Positions 44,372 to 53,327 of a DNA stretch of 64,000 nt are shown piece by piece. Origin of the DNA: Anaerosolibacter sp. (GTDB taxonomy: Bacteria > Bacillota > Clostridia > Peptostreptococcales > Thermotaleaceae). The notes beneath the pieces are model-generated. The model was not told where the DNA came from. It was given only the letters and a program-made list of their open reading frames with translations, and ran no database searches. How positions within the stretch are numbered: the stretch's first letter is position 1; every line of letters starts with the position of its first letter. Both the position numbers and the translations under genes were made by a program. The stretch covers positions 215,352 through 279,351 of the forward strand of contig NZ_JARBTM010000016.1 in assembly GCF_029240175.1 (NCBI RefSeq), in the 5' to 3' direction.

Positions 44372-44885
44372 ACATCCTTATCTCTTTCCCTTTATTTAGA
44401 TAGTTGTGTAGGAATGGTATCACTGCCAGTGCAATTGCACCTCCAGCCAAAGCCGTGAAGAGCTGGGTAATACCAAATGCCACTGCTGCTTTTTCCAGTA
44501 CAGGTCCAGGCAGCATACCGATAAGTATCCATTTTACAGCAGTCCACAATACCAGAAACTTTGTCACGGCTGCTAAGATCATCGCCATATATCTATTTCT
44601 ATTTTGAATAAATCCATAGACCAATACCCACACTGCATTGGCTCCTATGACAAAAGGAATCACTGGCGCCATGGGCGCTTTCATAATGCCTACCATTAAC
44701 GCTACAACCGGCGTAATGCATCCGATCATTACTGCAGGGATCATCCCAACTGTGCCAGCTGAAATGAGAAGCATGGCATTTATAGCCGTTCCTGTTACCA
44801 ATTGGGGCAGTGACATGAATTGAATGGCTAGGGTTAATGCCAACAAAATCCCTACCCTGGTTATTTTCTGCGTTCCTTGATTCAT
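44370..44885 (-). CDS. ECF transporter S component
   Basis: A 171-aa hydrophobic protein with 5-6 helices. It begins MNQGTQKITRVGILLALTLAIQFMSLP, a common S-component opening, and has the Ala/Gly-rich pattern (AINAMLLISAGTVGMIPAVMIG) of small-molecule vitamin or precursor binding subunits. The ATG at 44885 follows AAGGGAACGT; an upstream reading has none. No ATPase or T subunit is nearby, so it uses shared group-II ECF modules. Substrate unknown (CD3073-like). Confidence 0.82.
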   Translation of the reverse strand: MNQGTQKITRVGILLALTLAIQFMSLPQLVTGTAINAMLLISAGTVGMIPAVMIGCITPVVALMVGIMKAPMAPVIPFVIGANAVWVLVYGFIQNRNRYMAMILAAVTKFLVLWTAVKWILIGMLPGPVLEKAAVAFGITQLFTALAGGAIALAVIPFLHNYLNKGKEIRM

Positions 44886-45033
44886 ACGTTCCCTTCTTTC
44901 CCCTTTAATTTTATGCCCGAGCTGCATTCATGAAAAATAGGTGGTGTTCTCCTTGCTTGATAAGATTTGCAAAAACCTGTCTAAGACTCTTCTACATTAT
45001 CATGCTATGCAAAATTCCTTGTTCTTAGAATTT

Positions 45034-45516
45034 CTACACAGACCCTTTTTTTTCCTTCCATGTATAAATATAGTGGGCACCCATGACAAACAGATAGCCG
45101 ATTAAATAGGTTGTATATGTAATATAAAAGTTCATCTTTTCAGTGTAACCCACTAATTGTGTGGTGTATAAAGTGATGGCTTCTATGACTGTGCTCATTC
45201 CTGCCATGGATAGGGCAAGAAAAATATTTTTACCCAAGCGATCTTTTAAAAAATGAACATAAATCAAACCAAACACTGCGAAAAAGAATATATCCTTAAT
45301 AAGCATAGCAGAAAACTCATTGTATGCTTTTGTTGGATAGTACCAATAGTCATACACACGGGCCCAAGAGCATATTAATTCCGCGATAAATATGGAGTAT
45401 CCAAAGGCCACAAAATATTCTTTCCATCTTTTTCTGTCTGCTATATAAAGAAATATCGCCCATACAATGATAATCGCACTTATAGAATAAACTAAGTCCC
45501 ACGTTTTACTGCTCAT
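45034..45516 (-). CDS. CBO0543-like membrane protein
   Basis: A 160-aa protein with four or five predicted helices (VYSISAIIIVWAIFLYI; YSIFIAELICSW; FFFAVFGLIYVHFL; GMSTVIEAITLY; YLIGYLFVMGAHYIY). It resembles the CBO0543 family of clostridial/Bacillus membrane proteins of unknown function. Monocistronic, between the ECF S-component and the aminotransferase gene. Confidence 0.75.
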   Translation of the reverse strand: MSSKTWDLVYSISAIIIVWAIFLYIADRKRWKEYFVAFGYSIFIAELICSWARVYDYWYYPTKAYNEFSAMLIKDIFFFAVFGLIYVHFLKDRLGKNIFLALSMAGMSTVIEAITLYTTQLVGYTEKMNFYITYTTYLIGYLFVMGAHYIYTWKEKKGSV

Positions 45517-45592
45517 TCATACTCCCTCCTCTAAATACTATTTAGTATGTGTGCATCTATCAGAATTATATTCCTTAAACAAATACTATTAG

Positions 45593-45628
45593 AAAGAGCC
45601 CTTTTCTTAAAACAGAAAAGGGCTCTTT
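45593..45628. terminator. terminator after the aminotransferase gene
   Basis: Perfect 15-bp arms (AAAGAGCCCTTTTCT and its complement) with a 6-nt loop, 27 bp past the stop. Confidence 0.8.
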
Positions 45629-45654
45629 CATTATTGTTGGAGGAGGAACTTCCT

Positions 45655-46818
45655 TTATATCGAAAAAATCTGCATTTTCTCTATACGATCAAAGGCTTCC
45701 TTCAGTTTACCTACACCTACGGTACAGGCAATCCGTACATAGCCCTCACCGCATTGTCCAAAGGCGTTCCCTGGAATTACCAGCACGTGGGCCTCTTCTA
45801 AAAGCTTCTTGCTGACGTCTTCAGAGCTAAGCCCTGTTTTCTTTATATTTACAAATAGATAAAAGCTCCCTTGGGGTGCAATCACCGACATGTTGGCAAT
45901 CCCATTGATGCGGTCATGGGCATAATATACCCTTTTCTGATACTCTTCTATCATTCCAGGCTGAACTTGCTCACGATTTCTTAATGCATGGATCGCTGCC
46001 CTTTGGGATATGGATGGTGCAGAAAAGCACACCCCCTCATTGATATCTCGAATACAGGAAACCAAAAATTCGGGGCCGATCACATAGCCGATTCTCCAGC
46101 CTGTCATGGCATAATCCTTAGAAAAGCTGCCTATGGTAATGGTTCTATCTGCCATACCTTCAAAGGCTGTCATCGGTTTAAAGGGTTCCCCAAAGGAGAA
46201 TGCGCCATAAACATCATCACCAATAACAATCAAGTCATGATCCTTGGCTACCTTTGCTACCGCTTCTAAGGTCTGATGACTAAGACAAGCCCCTGTAGGA
46301 TTGTTTGGCGTATTGATAATAATAGCTTTTGTTCTATTGGTAATCAATGCTTTCATTCGCTCAATATCAATCTGAAACCCATCCTCTTCATAGGTTTCCA
46401 GAACCACAGGTTTACCCCCTGCTAAGCCAATCTGATGATCATAGGGTGTAAAATATGGGGCTGGGACAATAACCTCATCCCCATCATCCAAGATTGCCTC
46501 CAGTACCAAATACATCCCATGGCAAGCCCCTACTACCACCATAATGTGATTAGGGTCTACGGCATAACCGTGCTGTTCCCTATAGAATTTACTGATTTCC
46601 TCCCTCAGTTCCATCTGCCCCTGGGGATCTGTATATCGGGTATGTCCTTCATGGGCATCGGCAAAGGCACCATCTATAATAAGCTTATCTGTGATATAGT
46701 CTGGATCTCCCAAACTCAGATTGATTAAATCACTATACCGATTCACCAGATCCGCCGTGGCACTCATGGCGGTGGTTGTACTGTTCCAATATCTCTTTGC
46801 AAGAAATCTATGCTTCAT
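45655..46818 (-). CDS. PLP-dependent aminotransferase (class I/II)
   Basis: A 387-aa aspartate-aminotransferase-fold enzyme. The PLP-binding Lys lies in GSFSKDYAMTGWRIGY (about residue 233). The NNPTGA motif, the PLP Asp/Tyr in VIGDDVYGAF and the substrate Arg in YVRIACTVG are present. It follows the amino-acid ABC transporter ATPase by 23 bp and is probably co-transcribed, so it likely degrades or transaminates the imported amino acid. The exact substrate is not predictable. Confidence 0.92.
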   Translation of the reverse strand: MKHRFLAKRYWNSTTTAMSATADLVNRYSDLINLSLGDPDYITDKLIIDGAFADAHEGHTRYTDPQGQMELREEISKFYREQHGYAVDPNHIMVVVGACHGMYLVLEAILDDGDEVIVPAPYFTPYDHQIGLAGGKPVVLETYEEDGFQIDIERMKALITNRTKAIIINTPNNPTGACLSHQTLEAVAKVAKDHDLIVIGDDVYGAFSFGEPFKPMTAFEGMADRTITIGSFSKDYAMTGWRIGYVIGPEFLVSCIRDINEGVCFSAPSISQRAAIHALRNREQVQPGMIEEYQKRVYYAHDRINGIANMSVIAPQGSFYLFVNIKKTGLSSEDVSKKLLEEAHVLVIPGNAFGQCGEGYVRIACTVGVGKLKEAFDRIEKMQIFSI

Positions 46819-46841
46819 ATAAATCCCTACCTTCTCTAACC

Positions 46842-47567
46842 CTACTTCAACACTTTGCCTAAAAAGTCTTGGGTTCTAGGGTGCTTTGGATTGCTAAAAA
46901 TCTCCGTAGGACAACCTTCCTCAATCACTTGCCCTTCATCCATAAAGATCACTCTGTTCCCTACCTCTTTAGCAAAGCCCATCTCATGGGTAACAACCAC
47001 CATGGTCATTCCCTCTGCTGCCAGCTTCTTCATAACATCCAATACCTCGCCCACCATCTCTGGGTCTAATGCTGAAGTCGGCTCGTCAAAAAGCATCACA
47101 TCTGGGGACATGGCCAGGGCTCTCGCGATGGCAATTCTTTGTTTCTGTCCGCCGGACAATTGATTTGGATAGTTATGAGCTTTATCTTCAAGACCAATTC
47201 TTTTCAATAGAGAGAAAGCTACCTTTTCAGCTTCCTCCGTGGTCATTTTCTTTACTTTGATCGGAGACAATGTAACATTTTCTAGCACTGTTAAATGGGG
47301 AAACAAATTAAACTGTTGAAATACCATCCCCATTTTTTGTCTTTGCACATTAATATCATTCTTCGCATCTGTGATGGAAACCCCTTCGAATATGATTTCT
47401 CCGTCGGTGGGTTGTTCCAAAAGATTGAGGCAGCGAAGAAAAGTACTTTTCCCAGACCCACTAGGTCCGATCACTACGACTACTTCTCCCTGTTCAATAT
47501 GTTCATTAATCCCCTTTAACACATGGAGCTTACCAAACTTTTTGTGTAGATTAGATACTTGAATCAC
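46842..47567 (-). CDS. polar amino-acid ABC transporter ATPase
   Basis: A 241-aa GlnQ/ArtP-type ATPase. Walker A is GPSGSGKST, the Q-loop is [11 protein letters not shown], the ABC signature is LSGGQKQR, Walker B is [12 protein letters not shown] and the H-loop is VVTHEMG. It overlaps the permease start by 17 bp, which couples translation. Together with 47551 and 48327 it forms a complete importer. Confidence 0.96.
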   Translation of the reverse strand: MIQVSNLHKKFGKLHVLKGINEHIEQGEVVVVIGPSGSGKSTFLRCLNLLEQPTDGEIIFEGVSITDAKNDINVQRQKMGMVFQQFNLFPHLTVLENVTLSPIKVKKMTTEEAEKVAFSLLKRIGLEDKAHNYPNQLSGGQKQRIAIARALAMSPDVMLFDEPTSALDPEMVGEVLDVMKKLAAEGMTMVVVTHEMGFAKEVGNRVIFMDEGQVIEEGCPTEIFSNPKHPRTQDFLGKVLK

Positions 47568-48207
47568 CAGCTCTCAACCTCCTTTCTACGATTCCCAGCA
47601 GCTTGGATAGTGTAAAGGTAATCACAAAGTAAATGACTGCTGCGATGATGAGCGGTAAAAACGGCTTATAGGTAATCCCTCGAAGGGTGTCTGTTTTATA
47701 CATAAGATCTGCAATACCAACGATAGATACAATCGCTGATTCCTTAATCAGTACAATAAATTCATTCCCTAAAGCAGGAAGAATATTTTTAAATGCCTGG
47801 GGTATAATGATGTATCTCATGGCCATCCCATGGGTCATTCCTAAAGATCTCGCTGCCTCCATCTGACCTCTATCGATGGCCAATATGCCTGCACGGATGA
47901 TTTCAGCCACATAAGCTGCACTATTTAGGGATACTGCGATAATTCCCAATGTCATATCAGGTAACTCTATCCCTATCAATCGAGGCAACCCATAATAAAC
48001 GATATATAATTGCAATAAGAGGGGTGTTCCTCTAACTACTTCAATGTAGGCGGATGCCAAAACACTCACCACTTTATTTTTCGATAACTTCATCAATGCA
48101 ATAATTACACCGATAACAACACCTAATATTACGCCAAAGAATGAAAGAAAGAGAGTGACTGCCGTACCTGTGATAAAAAAACTGTGGTACTTGGCAATAA
48201 ATTCCAT
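47551..48207 (-). CDS. polar amino-acid ABC transporter permease
   Basis: A HisM/GlnP-type permease with about five helices. The N-terminus [20 protein letters not shown] and the EAA-loop region [23 protein letters not shown] (contact with the ATPase) are clear. The ATG at 48207 follows AAAGGAG; the annotated longer reading includes the Shine-Dalgarno. 218 aa is normal. It sits between the substrate-binding protein and ATPase genes. Confidence 0.95.
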   Translation of the reverse strand: MEFIAKYHSFFITGTAVTLFLSFFGVILGVVIGVIIALMKLSKNKVVSVLASAYIEVVRGTPLLLQLYIVYYGLPRLIGIELPDMTLGIIAVSLNSAAYVAEIIRAGILAIDRGQMEAARSLGMTHGMAMRYIIIPQAFKNILPALGNEFIVLIKESAIVSIVGIADLMYKTDTLRGITYKPFLPLIIAAVIYFVITFTLSKLLGIVERRLRAGDSSI

Positions 48208-48282
48208 AACCACTCCTTTCACCTCCTTATCTATATTTTATAATTATTACGTTTTTGTAATATTTTGTCGAGAAATAATGAG

Positions 48283-48306
48283 GGCAAAAGACATCCGTCT
48301 TTTGCC
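48283..48306 (-). terminator. intercistronic hairpin after the binding-protein gene
   Basis: GGCAAAAGAC and GTCTTTTGCC (10 bp) lie between the binding-protein and permease genes with no strong U-run. Typical processing or attenuation hairpin that keeps the binding protein in excess. Confidence 0.7.
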
Positions 48307-48326
48307 ACTCTATCGTTCCTTTGTAA

Positions 48327-49172
48327 TTATTCTTCTTCTGCTAATGTTGTTGCTTCTTCAATAAACTTATCAATCGTTCCTTCACTTAATAGCTTATCAA
48401 TCGTCTTGTTAATCGCTTCTACCAAATCCTCATTTCCTTTGTTTACAGCGATGGCTACACCTTCCTCTGTCCCAAAGGATATCTCTGGTACAACCAAGTC
48501 AGCGTTTTGCTTTGCATAAGCTGCAGCTACAGGATCTACCAATACGATGGCATCAATCTTTTTATTTTTTAGCTCTAATACCAAGTCAGTAATCTTACTT
48601 AAAGATTTTACTTCTGCACCCTCAATTGTCAAGGCGATTTCCTCTTGTACCGTTGACTTTTGTGCTCCAACCTTTAGACCTTTAAAGTCTTCTGGCGTTT
48701 TTAACTTATCTTGATCTTCTGCTCTGATTAGAATCTTTTGCTCCGCTTGATAGTACTGCTTTGAGAAATCAACGCTTTTCTTTCTCTCTTCTTTTGGAAC
48801 CATTCCTGCAACGATGAAGTCGATATCATCCACAACCAATGCTGCCAATAGACCATCAAACTTCATATCTTTGATTTCAAGCTCCACACCAAGATCTGCG
48901 GCGATTGTCTTCGCGATTTCGATGTCAAAACCTACGATTTCGTCCTTACCATCGATAAGCTTGTGGAACTCATATGGTGGATAGTCAGCAGATGTTCCTA
49001 GCACGATCTTACCTTTCTTTTGAATTTCTTCAACCTTTGAAGGAGCTGCTTGTTCTGCCGGTGCAGGTGCCTTCTCCTCTGTGGCTGGCTTTTGTGAACA
49101 GCCTGTGAATGCAAACACAAATACCAATGCAAGTATGAGTGCCATTATTTTTTTTGTTTTTCCTTTAAACAT
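48327..49172 (-). CDS. polar amino-acid ABC transporter substrate-binding lipoprotein
   Basis: A 281-aa SBP_bac_3 protein. Lipobox FTGC (Cys about residue 25), an Ala/Glu/Pro linker, then the binding fold GKIVLGTSADYPPYEFHKLIDGKD..., with FDIEIAKTIAADLG and the hinge residues LKVGAQKSTVQEEIA. It delivers the substrate to the permease from outside the membrane. The Arg/Asp ligands do not settle whether it binds Arg, His, Gln or cystine. Confidence 0.94.
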   Translation of the reverse strand: MFKGKTKKIMALILALVFVFAFTGCSQKPATEEKAPAPAEQAAPSKVEEIQKKGKIVLGTSADYPPYEFHKLIDGKDEIVGFDIEIAKTIAADLGVELEIKDMKFDGLLAALVVDDIDFIVAGMVPKEERKKSVDFSKQYYQAEQKILIRAEDQDKLKTPEDFKGLKVGAQKSTVQEEIALTIEGAEVKSLSKITDLVLELKNKKIDAIVLVDPVAAAYAKQNADLVVPEISFGTEEGVAIAVNKGNEDLVEAINKTIDKLLSEGTIDKFIEEATTLAEEE

Positions 49173-49281
49173 ATTTTCTTCCCCCTATACTGAATATTTA
49201 TTCTTCATATTGTATCATTATACACGGCGTTTGATAAAATAGCAATAGGTTTTTTATAAATTTTTTTGAGTTTTTTTGCAT

Positions 49282-49308
49282 CAAAAAAAGAACCCGGTTT
49301 AGGGTCCT
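49282..49308 (-). terminator. terminator of the racemase-like gene
   Basis: GGACCC and GGGTTC arms around TAAACC, followed by TTTTTTT on the minus strand. Confidence 0.85.
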
Positions 49309-49344
49309 TCGGCATTCAGCTTGCTCGTTTTTAGAATTAATACA

Positions 49345-50634
49345 CTATTCATTCATTTTCGGCAATGTATTTGCACCGTAGGGTATTAGATATGTTTGTA
49401 AGTCCATACCTTTTTTTGCATAAACTATCTCTAATGCTTCCTCTAAGGTAGCTACGATGGGAATATTGATTTTTTCTAATGACTTAGGCGGCATTTGGGA
49501 CACCAACACTACATTATAAGCCGCTGCAATCTCTGAAATGAGATAACCTGTATATTTTGCCACGGTATAATTCTCCCGCAGTGCCGCCTCCCTTTCTTGA
49601 TTGCTGTTATAATTCACAATAATCTCTTCCACTTCGTCATGACCAAAGCCTTCGATGCACTGACTCAGCAAAATGATGCTGCCGCCTAATTTTGCTGCCC
49701 CCTTTGCATTGATCAATGCTTTCGATGACTGATACAACTCTATATCCTTTGGATATCCTCCCGCCGATGAAATCACTAAATCCGCTTTTTCAGAGATGCT
49801 GACGCCATCCATTTCTTCTATCAGCTTCTGTCCTGCTTCATGGGCTTTCAAGTAGTGACCCGCCACTGCCTTTCCAATATTGCCTTCATCATCCATAATC
49901 ACGTTCAGCAAAAAAGATGGCTTTACGAAGACTGCTGCCTCCACCATATCTAGATGCAGAGGATTATCCAAAGCATTACCACATCGTACCTTTGGATTTA
50001 ATCCTTTTCCTACAACTGGATTTAAAGACAAGGAATGATTGGCCATGATGGATTCATAGGCACTAATCCCTGGAAGGATGGATTTTTTGCCGCCTCCCCA
50101 ACCAGCCAAATCGTGGTAGACCACTGCCCCAGTCAGTAGGATATGATCACATTCCATGGCAACCTTATTTATCTTTACTGGGGTTCCAAAGGTGGTGGTA
50201 CCTACATATACCATATTATCCTCAGCTCTACAATCATGATCAATTACTTGAAACCTTTTGCTCAGCTTTTCTCCCAACAATACCCCATGCTCTTCCTGGG
50301 TCTGTCCTCGATGGGATCCCGTTGCACAAAGAAATACAATATCCTTATCCTCTATACCTGCCTGATTTAACTCTTCTACCAAGTAAGGCAAATAGAAGCC
50401 CATTTTCTGCCATGCCCGTGTAATATCAGAAATCACAATACAGATTGTATCTCCTGGGGATATAATCTCTTTTAATCTTGGACTCTCAATGGGATCTTGT
50501 AATGCATCCAATATCACTTGTTCTTCGCTCTTCTTTATATGATCACCATGGCTTTTGATAACGCCCAGTAGATTTTTTTCAGGTACGGTTACCGATATCT
50601 CTTCTGTTCCATACTTCATAGGATACGTCTTCAT
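49345..50634 (-). CDS. larA: nickel-dependent lactate racemase-family (LarA-like) protein
   Basis: A 429-aa LarA-type protein. The pincer-cofactor region VYHDLAGWGGGKKSILPG, with Lys in GGKKS, matches LarA K184, and ATGSHRG and the HDCRAED region supply other ligands. It should bind the NPN nickel-pincer cofactor made by LarBCE, but none of those genes is in this window. Divergent substrate groups of the family are not all lactate racemases. It has its own terminator and lies just downstream of the corrinoid operon terminator, so it is a neighbour rather than a member. Confidence 0.82.
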   Translation of the reverse strand: MKTYPMKYGTEEISVTVPEKNLLGVIKSHGDHIKKSEEQVILDALQDPIESPRLKEIISPGDTICIVISDITRAWQKMGFYLPYLVEELNQAGIEDKDIVFLCATGSHRGQTQEEHGVLLGEKLSKRFQVIDHDCRAEDNMVYVGTTTFGTPVKINKVAMECDHILLTGAVVYHDLAGWGGGKKSILPGISAYESIMANHSLSLNPVVGKGLNPKVRCGNALDNPLHLDMVEAAVFVKPSFLLNVIMDDEGNIGKAVAGHYLKAHEAGQKLIEEMDGVSISEKADLVISSAGGYPKDIELYQSSKALINAKGAAKLGGSIILLSQCIEGFGHDEVEEIIVNYNSNQEREAALRENYTVAKYTGYLISEIAAAYNVVLVSQMPPKSLEKINIPIVATLEEALEIVYAKKGMDLQTYLIPYGANTLPKMNE

Positions 50635-50780
50635 ACGGCTTCTCCCTCCGATTTATACAGTATATATAGTATTGATTTCTACAAAACCCTTTAAAAATTC
50701 TTTTGTCTTTCTCTCTTGCTTAGTATATCATGTATATTTATGCTAGTAAACTGTATAAATATTTGCGCGGATGATGGAGT

Positions 50781-50810
50781 AAAAAAAAGCTGTCCTTCTG
50801 GCCAGCTCGA
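50781..50810 (-). terminator. terminator of the corrinoid operon
   Basis: AGCTG and CAGCT arms around a CCAGAAGG-type loop, followed by TTTTTTTT on the minus strand, immediately after the DUF5714 gene. Confidence 0.85.
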
Positions 50811-51581
50811 TTATCGTACATTATTAAAATACTTACATTTTGTCTCTCTGCAACCATGGGGATGATGATGACTATCGACGCAGGTTACTTTTCCATCTTT
50901 CACGAGTTTTATCTTTAGATATTCCTCTGCCAGCTCACTGGCCAAACTTAGCGATGTCCTTAAAAAATTCTTACAGCAGCAGGGACCCGCCTCATTGGCT
51001 ATAGCTTCGATCACCCGAGCCACTGCGTGCATAGTCACAGCAGTTTCTTGATCCTTTGGACAAGCTGCCCCCAAAATTACACTAAAGGATGCTCCAATGG
51101 CAGGAGCAATGCCACAAATCCCTGTTAGCCCACAGTAGGCACCTATAGCCTGTTTTTTTGTACGCTGCAAAGCTTCCTTGATCTGTTCATCAGTGATTGT
51201 AATCTCACCCGTATTTCTGATGGCGGCCATGAGAGATGCCGTCGCAATCCATGCGTGCTCACAGCCCAGCATAGGGATGTTTATTTTTTTCATCATATAT
51301 TCAGCATTGGTCATGGGATCTTTCCCTTTTACCAGCAGTGCTATACGCAGAACCTCATCAAACTGTTCCTTACCATGGCATTCATCACAAACATAATGAT
51401 TACTTGGGCAATACACATATCCCTGCTCTGTCCTATTACATTTCAAACACTGAAATTCTCTGCCCGTTTCTAAATATATGAGCTTTTGGCCACACATCAT
51501 GCAGTTTTCACTATTCTCATTTTGGTATTGACCAATACCATCATGGGATGGGCCTCAGCAGCCTTGCTGTCTATGTTCCAT
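50811..51581 (-). CDS. DUF5714 protein, probable selenoprotein (in-frame TGA, Sec9)
   Basis: The gene as read from 51500 has no ribosome site. The frame is open to the ATG at 51581, which has a textbook AGGAGG 7 nt upstream, except for one TGA at 51557-51555 (codon 9). The N-terminus reads MEHRQQGC-U-GPSHDGIGQY, so a Cys-Sec pair is predicted. A 7-bp hairpin with loop GGUC (51540-51523) begins 14 nt after the TGA, and the loop lies 21 nt away, like the SECIS of E. coli fdhF. The rest is the Cys-rich DUF5714 domain (CMMC, CLKC, CDECH; APAIGASFSVILGAACP). Total 256 aa. It closes the corrinoid operon. Function unknown; a redox or corrinoid-reductive role is inference. Confidence 0.85.
51523..51540 (-). 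promoter_or_regulatory. candidate bacterial SECIS hairpin
   Basis: TGGTATT and AATACCA form a 7-bp stem closing the tetraloop GGTC. An alternative hairpin from the TGA itself (GGCC-CATC with GATG-GGTC) is also possible. The GGUC loop and distance resemble known SelB-recognition hairpins. Confidence 0.7.
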
Positions 51582-51613
51582 GGTCACACCTCCTACAGAA
51601 ACAATCATGCACC

Positions 51614-52489
51614 TTACTTCAAGCAAACATTCCAAACAACCGCCTTTTTCATTTTAAAAGGTGTCTTTTTGATGCAAGCGTGCCCGATGAATTTAATTTT
51701 CTGATTGCTGTTCATCAACTGAAGAATCGCTTCCCCATAAGTAAGGTCTTCATTTGCCTCAATAGCATAGGTCTCACTAAATCCAAGCTTATCAAAGGCT
51801 GTGGAGGTCTTTCCACAAAGATGCACGATTCTTCCATCCAAAAATGGTTCTATTCGTTTTAATATATTATACGTTGTCTGTCCACTGATTTCTTGATACA
51901 CTTTAGGTCCCACGATATCCAAAGATCCCACAGGATCTCCATAGGAAATTATTTTGGCCCCGCGCGCTATCCCTGCGAGAATGTACTTCACAATATTATC
52001 TTCAATCATCTTCATAAATTTGTCAATGCGTTCTTTGTTTTTCCGTATTCCCTTATAAAAAATCATAGGATCTATCAGTGAAGATATAATTGTGAAAGGA
52101 CCTTCCACATTCAAGGCTACAATTTCATTATCTCTGTTTAATCTCTCTACCGCATCTAATACTTCTTTTATTCTACCCCTAGTTAAATCAATTTCTTGGA
52201 TTCTCTCAAGCTCTTCAATCGTTGAAAATAAATATTGATCCACGCGAGGTCCGTTCTTGTCGTCTCCAAGCTTAATCCTTCCCCCCAGTGCTTCTGCTTC
52301 TACCGTGACACAGAAAGGTACTCTGACAAACCGATCCCCCTTATACGCTTTTAATTCCTTTGCAAGGATCATCATCTGTTCTTGATCTAAATGGGCCTTT
52401 GGGAAGCTGATGCCTGTCCGCTGGATGATTGATTCGGGTATTTGCTCCAGGTTTTCACCCTCACATTTGAATGTCACTATATGTTCCAT
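51614..52489 (-). CDS. URO-D-fold methyltransferase-family protein (third paralogue)
   Basis: A 291-aa protein of the uroporphyrinogen decarboxylase/MtaA-CmuA superfamily. It keeps VRVPFCVTVEAEALGG near the start, NVEGPFTIISSLIDPM, SYGDPVGSLDIVGPKVY and HLCGKTSTAFDKLG, the Zn/corrinoid-side H-x-C type motif, and ends GHACIKKTP. It differs from the other two paralogues in length, so it may accept a different methyl acceptor or serve another step. The ATG at 52489 follows GGAGGTTAATGAC. It overlaps the permease end. Confidence 0.85.
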   Translation of the reverse strand: MEHIVTFKCEGENLEQIPESIIQRTGISFPKAHLDQEQMMILAKELKAYKGDRFVRVPFCVTVEAEALGGRIKLGDDKNGPRVDQYLFSTIEELERIQEIDLTRGRIKEVLDAVERLNRDNEIVALNVEGPFTIISSLIDPMIFYKGIRKNKERIDKFMKMIEDNIVKYILAGIARGAKIISYGDPVGSLDIVGPKVYQEISGQTTYNILKRIEPFLDGRIVHLCGKTSTAFDKLGFSETYAIEANEDLTYGEAILQLMNSNQKIKFIGHACIKKTPFKMKKAVVWNVCLK

Positions 52490-52493
52490 GTCA

Positions 52494-53327
52494 TTAACCT
52501 CCAAACACAAAGATTATTTCGCCAATGGCAATACTGATTGTTAATAAAAGAAAAATAATGCCTATAGCTTTTTTAAAAGGAAGCTCCTTTAGTACTACAA
52601 GGATTCCATAGCCTGTATTGGCGCATAGTCCACTGATTAATGCACCCAATCCCACGGCCCCTTGTATATATCCCTCGGCTAGTACCACAGATGACATACA
52701 GCTCGGAATGGCGCCTATCACAGCAGCATAAATGGGCTGCATAAATGTATTTTTCCCAAGAAGAGCACCAAGACCCGCCTCCCCGATTCTTTCAAGTCCA
52801 AGACTCAGGAGAAACACCGTCAATAGTAAAAATAGAGATATTTTGAGGGTGTGTATGAAACTATTTATGAATATATTTCTATGCTTAGTACATTTCGGAC
52901 ATGTGCAGTCAGCGTCACAACCTTTTATACGATTTCTTTTTTCCTTAATTACTGCGTATATGACGTAACCCACAACAATGCCAATGAGTACTTTCACAGT
53001 AATTAATTTCATGACAAATCCTATTTGGTCTGGATGGGCACCCATAATGATAAGGGCTTCATCGGAACTAGAAAGAAATATGGCAAAAAGCATTCCCAAA
53101 GTTATATGACCATTGGCGTAAAGCTTGGCAAATCCTACAGGAATGCCACACTGGGGTATAATCCCTAAAAGCCCGCCTCCAACAACCTCATACTTGGATA
53201 TCCTATCAATCAGACGATTCTCGTTGTTCACCTTTATCATGAAAAAATCAACAAATAGAAATAGAAGAAAAATAATAGGCACAACGCGAACTGTATCTTT
53301 GATGCTATCCACTAAAATGTCAACCAA
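52494..53327 (-). CDS. polytopic permease with a cysteine-rich loop
   Basis: A 277-aa protein with about eight helices that resembles the 'putative manganese transporter / arsenic efflux' permease group. A cytoplasmic-type loop between helices 4 and 5 carries CDADCTCPKCTKHR, a likely metal-binding cluster. TTG at 53327 follows GGGGAGGG and overlaps the CobW gene by 16 bases. Together with the CobW-type GTPase it suggests metal (perhaps cobalt or zinc) handling for the corrinoid system. That is inference. Confidence 0.75.
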   Translation of the reverse strand: MVDILVDSIKDTVRVVPIIFLLFLFVDFFMIKVNNENRLIDRISKYEVVGGGLLGIIPQCGIPVGFAKLYANGHITLGMLFAIFLSSSDEALIIMGAHPDQIGFVMKLITVKVLIGIVVGYVIYAVIKEKRNRIKGCDADCTCPKCTKHRNIFINSFIHTLKISLFLLLTVFLLSLGLERIGEAGLGALLGKNTFMQPIYAAVIGAIPSCMSSVVLAEGYIQGAVGLGALISGLCANTGYGILVVLKELPFKKAIGIIFLLLTISIAIGEIIFVFGG

